A stretch of DNA of 32,236 nucleotides from an uncultured Opitutia bacterium (GCA_903925205.1 CAIYEN010000279.1:1-32236), one strand, 5' to 3'. Positions 1 through 8,909 are shown, counted from the first letter of the stretch. Notes: generated by a model not told the origin, from the letters alone. Made by a program: numbers and translations.

Positions 1-1202
1 CCAGACTTCGTCTTAATGGCCTTACCGTCCTCGCCGAGGATGGTGCCGAACCAGACGTGGCGGAGGCGCGGGAGTTTACGATCCGTCGCGCGGAACCACT
101 TGGCGCCGTTCAGGAACAGCTGCTGGAAGTGATCCTGCTGGCGACCGTCCGTGACATAAACGATCTCGTCCGCCTTGAAGTGTTCGGTGCGGTAAAGGAG
201 CGTCGCCAAGTCGGTCGAAGCGTAGTTCGAAGAGCCGTCCTTCTTCCGGACGATAAAGGGCATCTTCGTTTCGGCGTGGCGGGAGAAGCGGGGCTCCTCG
301 TCACACCACATCACCAGCGCGCCTTCGCTCTCTTCCGCAAGCCCAGCCGACTGGAGCTCCGTGTAAACCTGGTCGACCTTGTCGCGGTAGAATGATTCTC
401 CGAGGATGACGTCGGTCTTGAGCCCGAATTGATCGTAAATCCGCTGGCAGGCCGCATTGGAGACCGCGACAATCTCCGTCCACAGCGCCAGGCTAGCGGC
501 ATCGCCCTGTTGCAAGCGGGCGAGTTCGGCACGGGCGGCATCTAACTGTGCGGGGTCGGCCTTGGTCAGGACGCTGCCTTCTTTGTAAAGACGTTCGAGG
601 TCTTCTAGGGCCGTCGGGCTCTTGGCATCGAGCTGGAAGCCTGCGCGCTTGATGGCGAGGATCAGGATGCCGAAGTTCGTGCCCCAGTCACCGATATGGT
701 TATCGCGGACGAGCTCGGCGCCGCAGAACTCGATGAGCCGGGCGACCGCCTCGCCGATGACAATCGGACGGAGGTGGCCAACGTGCATCTGCTTCGCGGT
801 GTTCGGCGACGGGTAGTCGATGACGACCTTGCGGCCACCCATGATGCGGGAAGCACCGGCGCGCCACTTGGATTCATCCCGGTACTCGCGCAACCAGGAA
901 CCAAGGGCCTTGGGCGTGAGCTTGAAATTGATGAAGCCCGGACCAGCGACCTCGACCTGAATCAAGGACTCATCGAGCTCGCCCGTCGCCTTGACGGCGT
1001 CCACCAAGGCGGTCGCCAAGGCACGCGGGTTGGCCTTGGCCTTCTTGGCCGCAGCGATGGCCCCGTTGGACTGGAAGTCGGCGTGACGCGGGTCGGACGG
1101 ACGCAGCTCCGGCTGGAAGGCGGCGTCGAGGCCCGCGACGGAAGGGGCGACCTTCCTCAGCAGCGCATCAAGTTCTCGGGCAGGATTGAACCAAACGGAC
1201 AT
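1..1202 (-). CDS. argS: Arginyl-tRNA synthetase (5' part, runs off the window)
   Basis: Class I aminoacyl-tRNA synthetase that charges tRNA-Arg with arginine in the cytoplasm. About 400 N-terminal residues are visible; the gene continues past base 1, so the rest of the catalytic and anticodon-binding domains is missing. The start at 1202 gives MSVWFNPAREL. The N-terminal Add-1-like region is followed by a HIGH motif in the form HVGH, within a PSPNTAKQMHVGHLR context typical of ArgS. The last visible residues, GEDGKAIKTKSG, match the degenerate KMSKS-equivalent loop of ArgS. A GAGG lies just before the ATG, so this is one of the few genes here with a plausible Shine-Dalgarno. It lies 65 bases downstream of the large cytochrome protein gene on the same strand. 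The family call is secure. Confidence 0.95.
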   Translation of the reverse strand, partial: MSVWFNPARELDALLRKVAPSVAGLDAAFQPELRPSDPRHADFQSNGAIAAAKKAKANPRALATALVDAVKATGELDESLIQVEVAGPGFINFKLTPKALGSWLREYRDESKWRAGASRIMGGRKVVIDYPSPNTAKQMHVGHLRPIVIGEAVARLIEFCGAELVRDNHIGDWGTNFGILILAIKRAGFQLDAKSPTALEDLERLYKEGSVLTKADPAQLDAARAELARLQQGDAASLALWTEIVAVSNAACQRIYDQFGLKTDVILGESFYRDKVDQVYTELQSAGLAEESEGALVMWCDEEPRFSRHAETKMPFIVRKKDGSSNYASTDLATLLYRTEHFKADEIVYVTDGRQQDHFQQLFLNGAKWFRATDRKLPRLRHVWFGTILGEDGKAIKTKS

Positions 1203-1267
1203 GCCTCAAGCCGTAAGCCCCTCCGCCCCCTCGGCAAGCGAAGAAGGCGAAGGGTGGCTCAGCGGGC

Positions 1268-4200
1268 TTATTTCAGCGTCATCAGGTAGGCCAGCAGGTC
1301 GGAAACTTGCTCGTCACCCAAAGCGTCCAACAGGCCCTCGGGCATGAGCGAGCGGCGGAGGTAGCGCGCCGAACGAACATTAGACTTGGGCGTGCGGATC
1401 TCCTCCCCGCCCGGCTGGCGGAGCACGTAGGCCTTGGCGTCCTCGGTGACATAGAAACCTTCCAGGACTTCGCCACTGATGAGTTCGAGTCGGAAGACAC
1501 GGTAGGCCGCCTCCATCGCGGCGTTCGGGTCCATAATATTACGAACCACCCCCTCGAGGCCCATGGCACCGGCCCCGCTGAGGTTGGGGCCAATCTGGCC
1601 ACCTTGGCCGTTGATGGTGTGGCAAGTCTGGCACATTGCGGCCAGGGCCTTCCCGCGCGCGGCGTTGCCGCCCTTGCGGCCCAGTTCCATGTAATGCTCC
1701 TGCTTACGTGCGAGCACTTCGAACTGAGCCTTCGTCAGGAGCGGCGGCACATCCGTCGTACGGACTACTTTGGCACCCTTGTGCAGTTTACCCCACGAGG
1801 CATCGCCGCCCGCATTAAAGAAGGCGAGCGCGGCTGGACGCTCCTCCCCCGCGAAGGTCCGCGTGAAGTTATCACGGATTTCTTTAGCAGAACGGGCCAC
1901 ATTCCAGACGCGGTATTCAGCGAGGGCTCCTTTCGTGCCCAGCTTCGGCACTGTCCATGCCACATTGCAGCCCAAGAAATCCTTGGTGAGCGGCACCCGG
2001 CCGACGGACTCCAGCTCGCCATTACCGTAGAGGCGGATTTCGCCCTGGGCGTCGCGCGTGATCGCGTAGTGCGTCCAGAGTTCAGGCGTGATTGGCTTCT
2101 TCGCGATGACAACGTCGTTCAAGGGAGCGAAAGCATACAGGCGCAGCAGCGAACCCGCGAAGTTGATATCCAACTGCCCCGGGGCACCCAAGACGCCGTC
2201 GTTATTATCAATACCCGGGGCGAGACGTACCCAGAACTCCAGGGTGAACGGGCCCTTGAGGTCGAGCTTGGTCTCAGCGACGGCTTCGTCACTGCCATCC
2301 AACGCGAGCACCGGACGGAAGACCGCGCCCAGCTCGGCCATCAGCGACTTCAATTCCGGGCTTTCGCCTAAGGTGAGTGCCAGCTTTTCAGCGATGGGCC
2401 CATCGATCTCTTCCTTGGCCAACGTCTTGGCCTGTAAAGCCGTCGCGATGGCGCGCGCACCCTCCTTCGAGGAACTCAGACCGCCCAAGACGGCGCGACG
2501 GCGCAGCACATCCAGTTTAGGCAGCAGCGAAAGGGCTGCCGCCGGGGCCTGCGGCGCGCGCGAAGCCGTCAAGGCAGCGAGGGCGCGGTCCACCACCGTG
2601 GCGTCGGCATGCGCGGTCAAGCCCACGAAGAGGTCAACCTCCGCACTCCGCAAGTCGCGTAGCGCTTGGAGGGCGGTGCTGAGGACGGCAACATCCTTGG
2701 CCTGCGGCGTGAACTTAACGAGGTCGGCCTCAAGCGCGGCCAACTGGAATCCACCGATGAGCGCAATGCCGAGGCTCTGCGATTTAACATCTCCCGACAA
2801 CAGTTCCTTGGCGGCTTCCGTCAGCAACGGGCCGACCTTCGCGGGGTCGAGCTTGGTGCGCGCCGCTAGGAGGCCTTCGGCAACCTCGGCCCGCACGGAT
2901 GGCTTGCGGAGCAAGGCGCGGAGGGCGTCGGCACAGGCCGGGACTTCGGCGGACTGGGCCAGACTCAGGAGCTCTTCGCTCGTGGGCGCGCGCTCCAGCG
3001 AAGGCAGGATGGCCGCGAGGACCGTTGCGCCCGCTTTCGGCTCCAACGCTAAGGTGGCGAACAGACGTTGCTCGGCCGTCAGGCCGCTCTGGGGGCGCTG
3101 CAGGAAGCCCGCCACCGCGGCGGGCTGACGCTCGAGGTACATGCGCACGAGGAAACGCTCAAACTCACGGAAGTAAGCTTCGCCCACCTTGATCGGCTTA
3201 CGGTTTCGATCCGAGGCGACTGGCTCCGCCAAGGCTGGTTGCGCAAAGGAAAGAAGCGCCGGCAACGCCCCCTCCGTTTGGATGGCTTCCCCCAACGTCT
3301 TGATGGCGGCCTGACGCACCTCGGCATCTCCATCGTTGCGCAGACTAGCGAGGATGGAAATCTGCGCGGCATCTAAGATGGCAGCGTACCGCAGGACGCT
3401 CACGGCTTCCCGGCGCACGTTGCGATTCGGAGACTTCAGCAGGCCAGCAACGAGGTCGACCGGATACTGCTTCTGCCAACCCAAGACCCAAAGGGCTTGG
3501 ATTCGTCGGGCCGCTGGTGCGGCCTCCTCCGCGGTGAGCTCGCGTAAGGCCTTCGTCGTCGCGGGCTCAGGAGCACGGTCGGCCAACGTCTGCCAGGACA
3601 GGTGTGCATCACCCGTGATCGGACCACCGAGGCGCGCGATGAGTTCCGCCGAAGGCAGCTTCGCGTAATCGGGTACCACCGGCGGGACGAAGCCCTTGGG
3701 CTTGATACGCCAGATGCGGCCCGACTGCTTATCGCGGTCTGGGTGGTTACGCGCGACTTCGTTGTGGCTGATGATCTTGTTGTACCAGTCAATGACGTAC
3801 AGACAGCCGTCCGGCCCCATGGTCATGGCGATGGGGCGGAAGAAGGGGTCATCGCACGACACGAAGTCGGCGAGTTTCTCCAGTTGGAAGCCGGCGCCGT
3901 CACGTTCCATCTTGATGGCGTTTACCTTCGAGGTGATCGGGTTTGCGACGTACATGACGTCCGCATAACCCTTCGGCCAGATGCCATGGTCGCTGAGAGC
4001 CAGACCGCTAAGGCCGGTCCCGCCCATCTTGAACTGGGGTGCTTGGATTGGGAAGGGGGGCTGATACGATTTCGCCAAGCGGTCGGCGCAACCGGGATAC
4101 CAAGCATACTCATGAAACGGCATCACGGGATAGCCATAGTCGTTGGCCTCTTGGATAAACGCCTCGCCCTGCCCCGTCAGTACGAGGCCCCAAATATTGC

Positions 4201-5542
4201 ACGGGCCCGTGCTAGTCGGCTCGAAGTAACTGCCATCGGGACGGAAACGGGCCATGCGCGTCGACGGGAAGTCGACGATATCGCCCTTCGTCGTAGTGAC
4301 CTTACCAGAGTTGAACGCACCCTGCGCCAACCAGAACCAGCCGCCCGGCGCTCGCGTGAATTGGTGCGGGAAGAGGTGGGAATCCTGGACGCCAAAGCCG
4401 GTCAGGAGGACTTCGCGCTTATCGGCCTTTCCGTCGCCATCCGTATCACGTAAGAAGACGATGTCATGGCCATGCTGAATGATGGCGCCATTTTGGTAAG
4501 GCAGCACGCCCTCGGGAATAGCGAGGCCATCGGCGAACACGCGGGGCTGCTGGACGCCGCCCGCAAACGGATGGTCAAAAACGACGACCTTATCACGCGC
4601 CTTGGACTTATAAAGGGCATCGGCAGCGGCGGGGTTTTCATTCGCATCGACGGGGTATTCTAAGGCGGTGCTAGACCAAGCCCGCCCCTGCTGATCGAAG
4701 ATCAGCATGATGAACTTGCCCATCTCTGGGCCTTCCTTGGCGAAGAGTTCGATTTCAAAGCCCTCGGGCAGACGGAAGAGCTTTTGCTGCTCCTCGGCCG
4801 AACGGCGCACGCCCTGCACATCGTTATACCCAGTGTCCTTTTTCTTCTTCGGGGCGGCCTCGGCCTTGGTCGGCGTCGCGGGCTTCAGCTTTTCCCAAGT
4901 CATGTCGGTGGGCGTCGCCGGCAACTCCTCGATGACAATGTCCTTCACCTGTACCTCGGCCTTACCGCCGGAGTGAATCTGGAGGCCGATTTTTCCGTCG
5001 GTCGCAATGTTCAGGTCAGCCTCGGTGTAATCGAGTGCGGGCACGCCATTGACCCAGCTACGGATACGGCGGCCCTCGGCGAGAATCCGGTATTCGTTCC
5101 ACTCGCCTTCCTTAACGGCGGCGAGCACGGCCTTGGGGTCGGCCGAATCCGCGATGACTTTATTGCGGCGGCTTTCATCATAGATTTTCCCGTACCAGCC
5201 AGCACCGTAATCCACTTGGTAGCCGCTCATCTCCGTGCTGTTCGGCACGCGGAGGCTGCGGATTTGGACGCCGCTGTTCACGAAGCCCGTGCCCGTGAGG
5301 CGCAACTTTACCCGTAGGTCAAAGTTCTGATAAGTCTTCTCGGTCGCAAGGAACTGGTTCTTCGTCACCGTGCGCTCGAACGACCCTCCACGAATCTCGC
5401 CGTCTTGGACGCGCCACCAGGTCAGGTCGCCTTCCCAACCCGTGAGGGATTTACCGTCGAAGATCGACGCAGGACCGGCCCAGGCGGCGACGGAGGCCAG
5501 GCAAGCAAGGAGGACGGTCAGGCAGAACTTGAACGGTTTCAT
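1268..5542 (-). CDS. Giant secreted PVC-type heme-binding dehydrogenase-like protein (DUF1080, propeller, HEAT, LamG, cytochrome c)
   Basis: A 1,424-residue protein, probably exported and involved in carbohydrate or alcohol oxidation; the substrate is unknown. A signal peptide covers residues 1-22 (hydrophobic core ending AWA, then GP), which is why I start at 5542 rather than at an in-frame start about 34 codons upstream. Domains in order: DUF1080 (3-keto-disaccharide hydrolase / LamG-like fold) about 25-207, starting at IFDGKSLTGW; a PVC dehydrogenase-like beta-propeller about 250-650; an alanine/leucine-rich HEAT-like solenoid about 660-1060; a LamG/concanavalin-like domain about 1075-1235; and a C-terminal heme-binding domain with CQTCH near 1304 and a likely axial Met in SLMPEG near 1400. 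Such fusions are characteristic of Planctomycetes and Verrucomicrobia. Having both DUF1080 and an inserted LamG domain in one chain is elaborate. No clear Shine-Dalgarno is seen. The architecture is sure; the reaction is not. Confidence 0.9.
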   Translation of the reverse strand: MKPFKFCLTVLLACLASVAAWAGPASIFDGKSLTGWEGDLTWWRVQDGEIRGGSFERTVTKNQFLATEKTYQNFDLRVKLRLTGTGFVNSGVQIRSLRVPNSTEMSGYQVDYGAGWYGKIYDESRRNKVIADSADPKAVLAAVKEGEWNEYRILAEGRRIRSWVNGVPALDYTEADLNIATDGKIGLQIHSGGKAEVQVKDIVIEELPATPTDMTWEKLKPATPTKAEAAPKKKKDTGYNDVQGVRRSAEEQQKLFRLPEGFEIELFAKEGPEMGKFIMLIFDQQGRAWSSTALEYPVDANENPAAADALYKSKARDKVVVFDHPFAGGVQQPRVFADGLAIPEGVLPYQNGAIIQHGHDIVFLRDTDGDGKADKREVLLTGFGVQDSHLFPHQFTRAPGGWFWLAQGAFNSGKVTTTKGDIVDFPSTRMARFRPDGSYFEPTSTGPCNIWGLVLTGQGEAFIQEANDYGYPVMPFHEYAWYPGCADRLAKSYQPPFPIQAPQFKMGGTGLSGLALSDHGIWPKGYADVMYVANPITSKVNAIKMERDGAGFQLEKLADFVSCDDPFFRPIAMTMGPDGCLYVIDWYNKIISHNEVARNHPDRDKQSGRIWRIKPKGFVPPVVPDYAKLPSAELIARLGGPITGDAHLSWQTLADRAPEPATTKALRELTAEEAAPAARRIQALWVLGWQKQYPVDLVAGLLKSPNRNVRREAVSVLRYAAILDAAQISILASLRNDGDAEVRQAAIKTLGEAIQTEGALPALLSFAQPALAEPVASDRNRKPIKVGEAYFREFERFLVRMYLERQPAAVAGFLQRPQSGLTAEQRLFATLALEPKAGATVLAAILPSLERAPTSEELLSLAQSAEVPACADALRALLRKPSVRAEVAEGLLAARTKLDPAKVGPLLTEAAKELLSGDVKSQSLGIALIGGFQLAALEADLVKFTPQAKDVAVLSTALQALRDLRSAEVDLFVGLTAHADATVVDRALAALTASRAPQAPAAALSLLPKLDVLRRRAVLGGLSSSKEGARAIATALQAKTLAKEEIDGPIAEKLALTLGESPELKSLMAELGAVFRPVLALDGSDEAVAETKLDLKGPFTLEFWVRLAPGIDNNDGVLGAPGQLDINFAGSLLRLYAFAPLNDVVIAKKPITPELWTHYAITRDAQGEIRLYGNGELESVGRVPLTKDFLGCNVAWTVPKLGTKGALAEYRVWNVARSAKEIRDNFTRTFAGEERPAALAFFNAGGDASWGKLHKGAKVVRTTDVPPLLTKAQFEVLARKQEHYMELGRKGGNAARGKALAAMCQTCHTINGQGGQIGPNLSGAGAMGLEGVVRNIMDPNAAMEAAYRVFRLELISGEVLEGFYVTEDAKAYVLRQPGGEEIRTPKSNVRSARYLRRSLMPEGLLDALGDEQVSDLLAYLMTLK

Positions 5543-5685
5543 AAGAAGGGGTTCCCCGCACGCTACCCGGCTGCCGACAGACCTCAACCCTCGGTGCGGG
5601 CTAGGCACGCAACTTTTACACCGCCAAACGCACATCAGGAGCACCCCACGCTTGCCACGGAGCCGTTAAACGACTGTTTCAAGGC

Positions 5686-6231
5686 ATGTCCTCCGTCCAT
5701 AAACTCAACCGCGACTGTGCTGCCACGCTGATCCCTGCGGGGGACATCGTCGTGCTCGAGTCGGGCAGCGAAGTCACCGTGACCCAAGCCCTCGGCGGCT
5801 CGGTCACCGTGCGCACGGGTATGGGCCTATTCCGCATCGCGCCCGCCGACCTCGATGCCTTGGGTCAGGAGGCCACTGGACTCTATGGCGAACAGCCCAA
5901 GCATGAGGCCAGCGGCCCGCTGAACCAAGACATGCTCTGGGAAGCGCTCAAAGGCTGTTTCGACCCGGAGATTCCCGTGAACATCGTCGACCTCGGCCTA
6001 ATCTACCACCTCGAGCTCTCCCCAGGAGAACGCGGGGGCCAGAAAGTCGCCGCCAAGATGACCCTCACGGCGCAGGGTTGCGGCATGGGACCCGTCATTG
6101 CGGCGGACGCCAAGTCCAAGCTCGAAGCCCTCCCTGGCGTCGAGTCCGCCGCGGTCGAAATCGTCTGGGACCCCATTTGGAATCCCCGCATGATTTCGGA
6201 AGCCGGTCGCAAGCAGCTCGGTCTCGAGTGA
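5686..6231 (+). CDS. sufT: SufT-like Fe-S cluster assembly protein (MIP18/DUF59 family)
   Basis: A 181-residue cytoplasmic protein of the SufT type, which helps mature iron-sulfur proteins. The N-terminal 70 residues form a small beta-rich region (VVLESGSEVTVTQALGGSVTVRT) seen in long SufT proteins. The DUF59/MIP18 domain spans about 80-181, with DPEIPVNIVDLGLIY (93-107) and the cysteine-bearing QGCGMG near Cys132; DUF59 proteins usually have a conserved Cys there. The stop codon overlaps the next start (TGATG at 6229-6233), so the gene is probably translationally coupled to hemW, whose product needs a [4Fe-4S] cluster. No other suf gene is in the window. The start is preceded by only a weak CAAGG. 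Confidence 0.85.
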   Translation: MSSVHKLNRDCAATLIPAGDIVVLESGSEVTVTQALGGSVTVRTGMGLFRIAPADLDALGQEATGLYGEQPKHEASGPLNQDMLWEALKGCFDPEIPVNIVDLGLIYHLELSPGERGGQKVAAKMTLTAQGCGMGPVIAADAKSKLEALPGVESAAVEIVWDPIWNPRMISEAGRKQLGLE

Positions 6232-7370
6232 TGACCGCTTCCGTCCAGCCTGCGACGGCTCTCTACCTGCACGTCCCGTTCTGCGCGTCGTCCTGCGACT
6301 TCTGCTCCTTTTATCAGGAGCAACCGAAGCGCGGGGAAATCGACCGCTACCTCGGGGCCATCGAACGCGAACTGGAACTCCATCCTCCTGGCCGCGTCGA
6401 AACCGCCTTCTGGGGCGGCGGCACGCCTGGCCTCTTGCCGGCGGATGACCTGCGTCGACTCGGCCACGCAATGACCCGGGCAGCCGGGCAGCCAAGCGAA
6501 TGGTCCGTCGAGCTGGCACCGTCATCCGTCCGCGCCGACAAGCTCGCCGCCCTCAAGGAAATCGGTGTCACCCGCGTCTCCATGGGCGTGCAGAGCTTTG
6601 ACGACCTCACGCTCGATGCACTGGGCCGTCGGCACTCACCCAAACAAATCATGGAGGCCTGGGCGCTCATCGAGGCGGCAGGCTTTGCCTCGCGTAACCT
6701 CGACCTCATCTTCGCGATTCCCGGCCAGGACGAACAACGCTGGCACGAAGACCTTCGCCGGGCGATTGAGCTACAGCCTGATCATCTTTCCACGTATTGC
6801 CTGACGTTTGAAGAAGACACGGCGATGTTCGTAAAGCTCTCGCAGGGCAAGGTGAAGATCGACCGCGAACTGGAAGCGCGGCTCTACCGCCAAACGTGGG
6901 AACAGCTCGAGGCGAATGGCTACGCGCAGTACGAAACGTCTAATTTCGCCCGGCCAGGCCATGCCTGCCGGCACAACCTGATCACCTGGGAGATGGGGGC
7001 GTGGATTGGCTACGGCCCCTCCGCCGCCTCGCAATGGGGGCGCCGCCGTTGGACGAATCCTGCGAACCTCGACCAGTGGATTCAGGGTATCGAGGCGGGC
7101 ACACCGGTGCTCGAACAGGTCAAGGACCTCAACGCCACTGACCTACTGTGCGACGCCCTCGTCTTTGGTCTGCGCCTTAACGCCGGGGTCGATCCAGCCG
7201 CACTGGCTTCGCGTTTTGCCACGCCGTTGCCGGGACGCGTGACCCACCTCTTCGAGTCCCTCCACGAAGAAGGCCTCATGGAAACCGTCGGCACACACGT
7301 GCGCCTCACCGGTGAAGGCCGGATGCGCGCCGACGCCGTCGGGGTCGCCATCATCGAGCGCTTCGACTGA
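6231..7370 (+). CDS. hemW: Radical SAM heme chaperone HemW-like / coproporphyrinogen oxidase-like protein
   Basis: A 379-residue radical SAM protein. HemW binds heme and a [4Fe-4S] cluster and is thought to deliver heme to membrane targets. Cysteines C18, C22 and C25 form the CX3CX2C motif, followed by S-F rather than the fourth cysteine (CX3CX2CXC) of true HemN, which favours HemW. WGGGTPGLL is the glycine-rich SAM segment, and a HemN_C-like domain fills the last 80 residues. After HNLITWEMGAWIGYGPSAAS, the usual GAHS-like His of many HemW proteins is replaced by alanine. The start at 6231 overlaps the sufT stop by one base; an upstream in-frame extension into sufT is rejected. The stop at 7370 overlaps the next start in the same way. 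The length matches the family (about 380). The biochemical role is inferred from homology only. Confidence 0.88.
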   Translation: MTASVQPATALYLHVPFCASSCDFCSFYQEQPKRGEIDRYLGAIERELELHPPGRVETAFWGGGTPGLLPADDLRRLGHAMTRAAGQPSEWSVELAPSSVRADKLAALKEIGVTRVSMGVQSFDDLTLDALGRRHSPKQIMEAWALIEAAGFASRNLDLIFAIPGQDEQRWHEDLRRAIELQPDHLSTYCLTFEEDTAMFVKLSQGKVKIDRELEARLYRQTWEQLEANGYAQYETSNFARPGHACRHNLITWEMGAWIGYGPSAASQWGRRRWTNPANLDQWIQGIEAGTPVLEQVKDLNATDLLCDALVFGLRLNAGVDPAALASRFATPLPGRVTHLFESLHEEGLMETVGTHVRLTGEGRMRADAVGVAIIERFD

Positions 7371-8260
7371 TGGAATTCGCCTTCCTCGCCTCCTTCTTCT
7401 TTGCCTGGTCCATCACCTGTGCGCGGCGGAGTTCTTATTACCACGGAGCCGACCTTGCTAACCTCGGTCGCATCACGGTCGCCTTCTGCGCGATTGGCGC
7501 CTACGTCCTGCTCTCCGGCCGCGGGCTGCTCTTTCCCGGCTGGCCTTGGCTCATCCTCGGCGGCGCGATTGGACTCGGGGTCGGCGACATCGCTAGTTTC
7601 CATTCGCTAACTCGTATCGGGGCGGGCTTGGCGCTGCTCATCATGCAGACCTTGGCGGCGCCCTTCGCACTCATCCTCGAGTACTTTATTCTTGGGCATG
7701 CTCCCTCCCAGCTTCAGATGGGGGCAGCGGCGGTCATTCTGGTCGGAGTAGCCATCGCGTTGGGCCGCCCGCCGGAAGGAGACCGCCGCCACTGGCGCCT
7801 CGGGGTCGCACTCTCGGTACTCGCAGCCTTGGGCCAAGCCTGCGGGGCCGTCAGCACACCGATGGCGAAGGCCGCCTGTCTTGCCGCCAACCAGCCCTTG
7901 CCCGATGGCCTCTCCCAAGGCTTCCTGCGTCTCATCGGCGGCCTACCAGTTGTCCTTGGCTTCGTCCTCTGGAATACGCGGACCCACGGCCTGTTCGCCC
8001 AGATTCGCCAGCCGTACGCTAGCCTCAAGGCCCGCGGGTGGATGTTGATGAATGGCCTCGCCGGACCCGGCATCGGCGTCGCCTGCTACCAATGGGCACT
8101 GAGTACGAGTTCCTCGGCCATCGTGCTCAGCATCGTCGCGCTCTCCCCGCTCTTCGCCCTCCTCTTCCAATGGCTCGTCGAAGGTAATCGACCCGGTCCA
8201 CGCGTCTGGATTGGTGGCGCCGTGGCGATTGGTGGAGTCATCCTGCTGCGGAACGCCTGA
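7370..8260 (+). CDS. EamA/DMT-family inner-membrane transporter
   Basis: A 296-residue, very hydrophobic protein with about ten predicted membrane segments arranged as two repeats, as in the drug/metabolite transporter (EamA) superfamily. Supporting stretches include the N-terminal hydrophobic helix, the glycine-rich LGGAIGLGVGDIASF loop, and the C-terminal repeat ending in a VWIGGAVAIGGVILL helix. These carriers export or import small metabolites such as amino acids, but the substrate cannot be read from sequence. The start codon shares one base with the hemW stop (TGATG), so expression is probably coupled to sufT and hemW. The functional link to Fe-S or heme biology is not evident. The gene converges on trmL across a palindrome-rich gap. 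Confidence 0.85.
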   Translation: MEFAFLASFFFAWSITCARRSSYYHGADLANLGRITVAFCAIGAYVLLSGRGLLFPGWPWLILGGAIGLGVGDIASFHSLTRIGAGLALLIMQTLAAPFALILEYFILGHAPSQLQMGAAAVILVGVAIALGRPPEGDRRHWRLGVALSVLAALGQACGAVSTPMAKAACLAANQPLPDGLSQGFLRLIGGLPVVLGFVLWNTRTHGLFAQIRQPYASLKARGWMLMNGLAGPGIGVACYQWALSTSSSAIVLSIVALSPLFALLFQWLVEGNRPGPRVWIGGAVAIGGVILLRNA

Positions 8261-8438
8261 CACCCCGGTGGCCGGCCACTTGGCCTTCGCCGGCGCCGGC
8301 GGCCCAATGGGCGAACGGCCGAGGGCGAGGTCGCCGAGGGGCTGCCGATCGACGAACGGACGCGACGCAGTCGCGCCCCTACCTGGTAATCGATTCGGCA
8401 CTCCGTACTCGATCCAGCACTCGACGCTGCACTCGATC
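8261..8438. repeat. Palindrome-rich convergent intergenic region (REP-like)
   Basis: A 178-base gap between the 3' ends of the EamA gene and trmL with no credible gene. It holds the perfect palindrome GTGGCCGGCCAC at 8268-8279, CCGGCGCCGG at 8290-8299, and a hairpin CGCGAC-GCA-GTCGCG at 8361-8375 followed by CCCCTACC. The 39-base degenerate repeat lies at 8386-8424. The composition resembles REP/BIME clusters that sit between convergent genes. No T-run follows any hairpin, so a classical intrinsic terminator is not evident. The REP assignment is inference. Confidence 0.5.
8386..8424 (-). repeat. Degenerate 39-base dispersed repeat, copy A
   Basis: Read on the minus strand, these 39 bases align without gaps to 15065-15103 on the plus strand at 31 of 39 positions by my count. 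Both copies carry spaced TCGAG cores followed by a GGAG(T/G)GC block and an AATCGA block. The repeat appears to continue with another TCGAGTGC unit toward 8438, suggesting an array with a period near 11-12 bases. Confidence 0.6.
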
Positions 8439-8909
8439 TTACGACCCCTTCACTTGGCGCAGCGCCTCATAGGTCGCGATGCCGCAGGCCGTCGAGAGGT
8501 TAAGCGAGCGGGTGAGCTCATTGAAATGCGGGATTTTTACGGTGTGGGCGGCGCCGACGAAAGCGTGCACCGCCTCGGGCGCCCCCGAGCTCTCGCTACC
8601 GAAGACCAACCCGTCCCCCTCCTCGTAACGGGCGTCCCAAAAACCCTGCGTCGTCTTGGTCGAAAAGAGCCAAAGCTTTTGCGGCCGCCCGGGTGAAGCC
8701 AAGAAGGCCTCCCAGTTATCGTGGTGCCGAACGTCCAACTGATGCCAGTAATCCATGCCCGCGCGGCGCAACTTGGCGTCGTCGATCTTGAAACCAAGGG
8801 GGTGGACCAAATGGAGCACGCAGCCCGTGACCGCGCACATCCGGCCGATGTTGCCCGTGTTCGGGGCAATCTCCGGGTGGAGCAAGATGAGATGAAGCGG
8901 CGGTTTCAC
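8439..8909 (-). CDS. trmL: tRNA (cytidine/uridine-34-2'-O)-methyltransferase TrmL (SpoU family)
   Basis: A 156-residue SPOUT methyltransferase that 2'-O-methylates the wobble base of tRNA-Leu isoacceptors using S-adenosylmethionine. The three SpoU motifs are present: NTGNIGR (17-23), FGSE followed by SSG (103-109), and RSLNLSTA (134-141), which form the trefoil-knot SAM site. The length equals the usual stand-alone TrmL (about 155). Translation starts at a GTG (8909) that overlaps the smpB stop as GTGA, so the two are translationally coupled with smpB upstream. TrmJ is much longer, so TrmL is the better call. Confidence 0.93.
   Translation of the reverse strand: MKPPLHLILLHPEIAPNTGNIGRMCAVTGCVLHLVHPLGFKIDDAKLRRAGMDYWHQLDVRHHDNWEAFLASPGRPQKLWLFSTKTTQGFWDARYEEGDGLVFGSESSGAPEAVHAFVGAAHTVKIPHFNELTRSLNLSTACGIATYEALRQVKGS

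Noticed and set aside
1307-3128. Long plus-strand reading frames opposite the large cytochrome protein gene (about 350 residues each).
   Set aside because: They are antisense to a gene with clear domains on the minus strand. In high-GC DNA such shadows are common, and their composition is not that of real proteins.
5543-5685. Promoter boxes between the large cytochrome gene and sufT.
   Set aside because: The divergent gap surely contains promoters, but no pair of -35 and -10 boxes with normal spacing stands out.
6078-6230. N-terminal extension of hemW into sufT.
   Set aside because: The ATG at 6231 gives the normal HemW N-terminus just ahead of the radical SAM motif and overlaps the sufT stop; the extension is sufT read in another frame.
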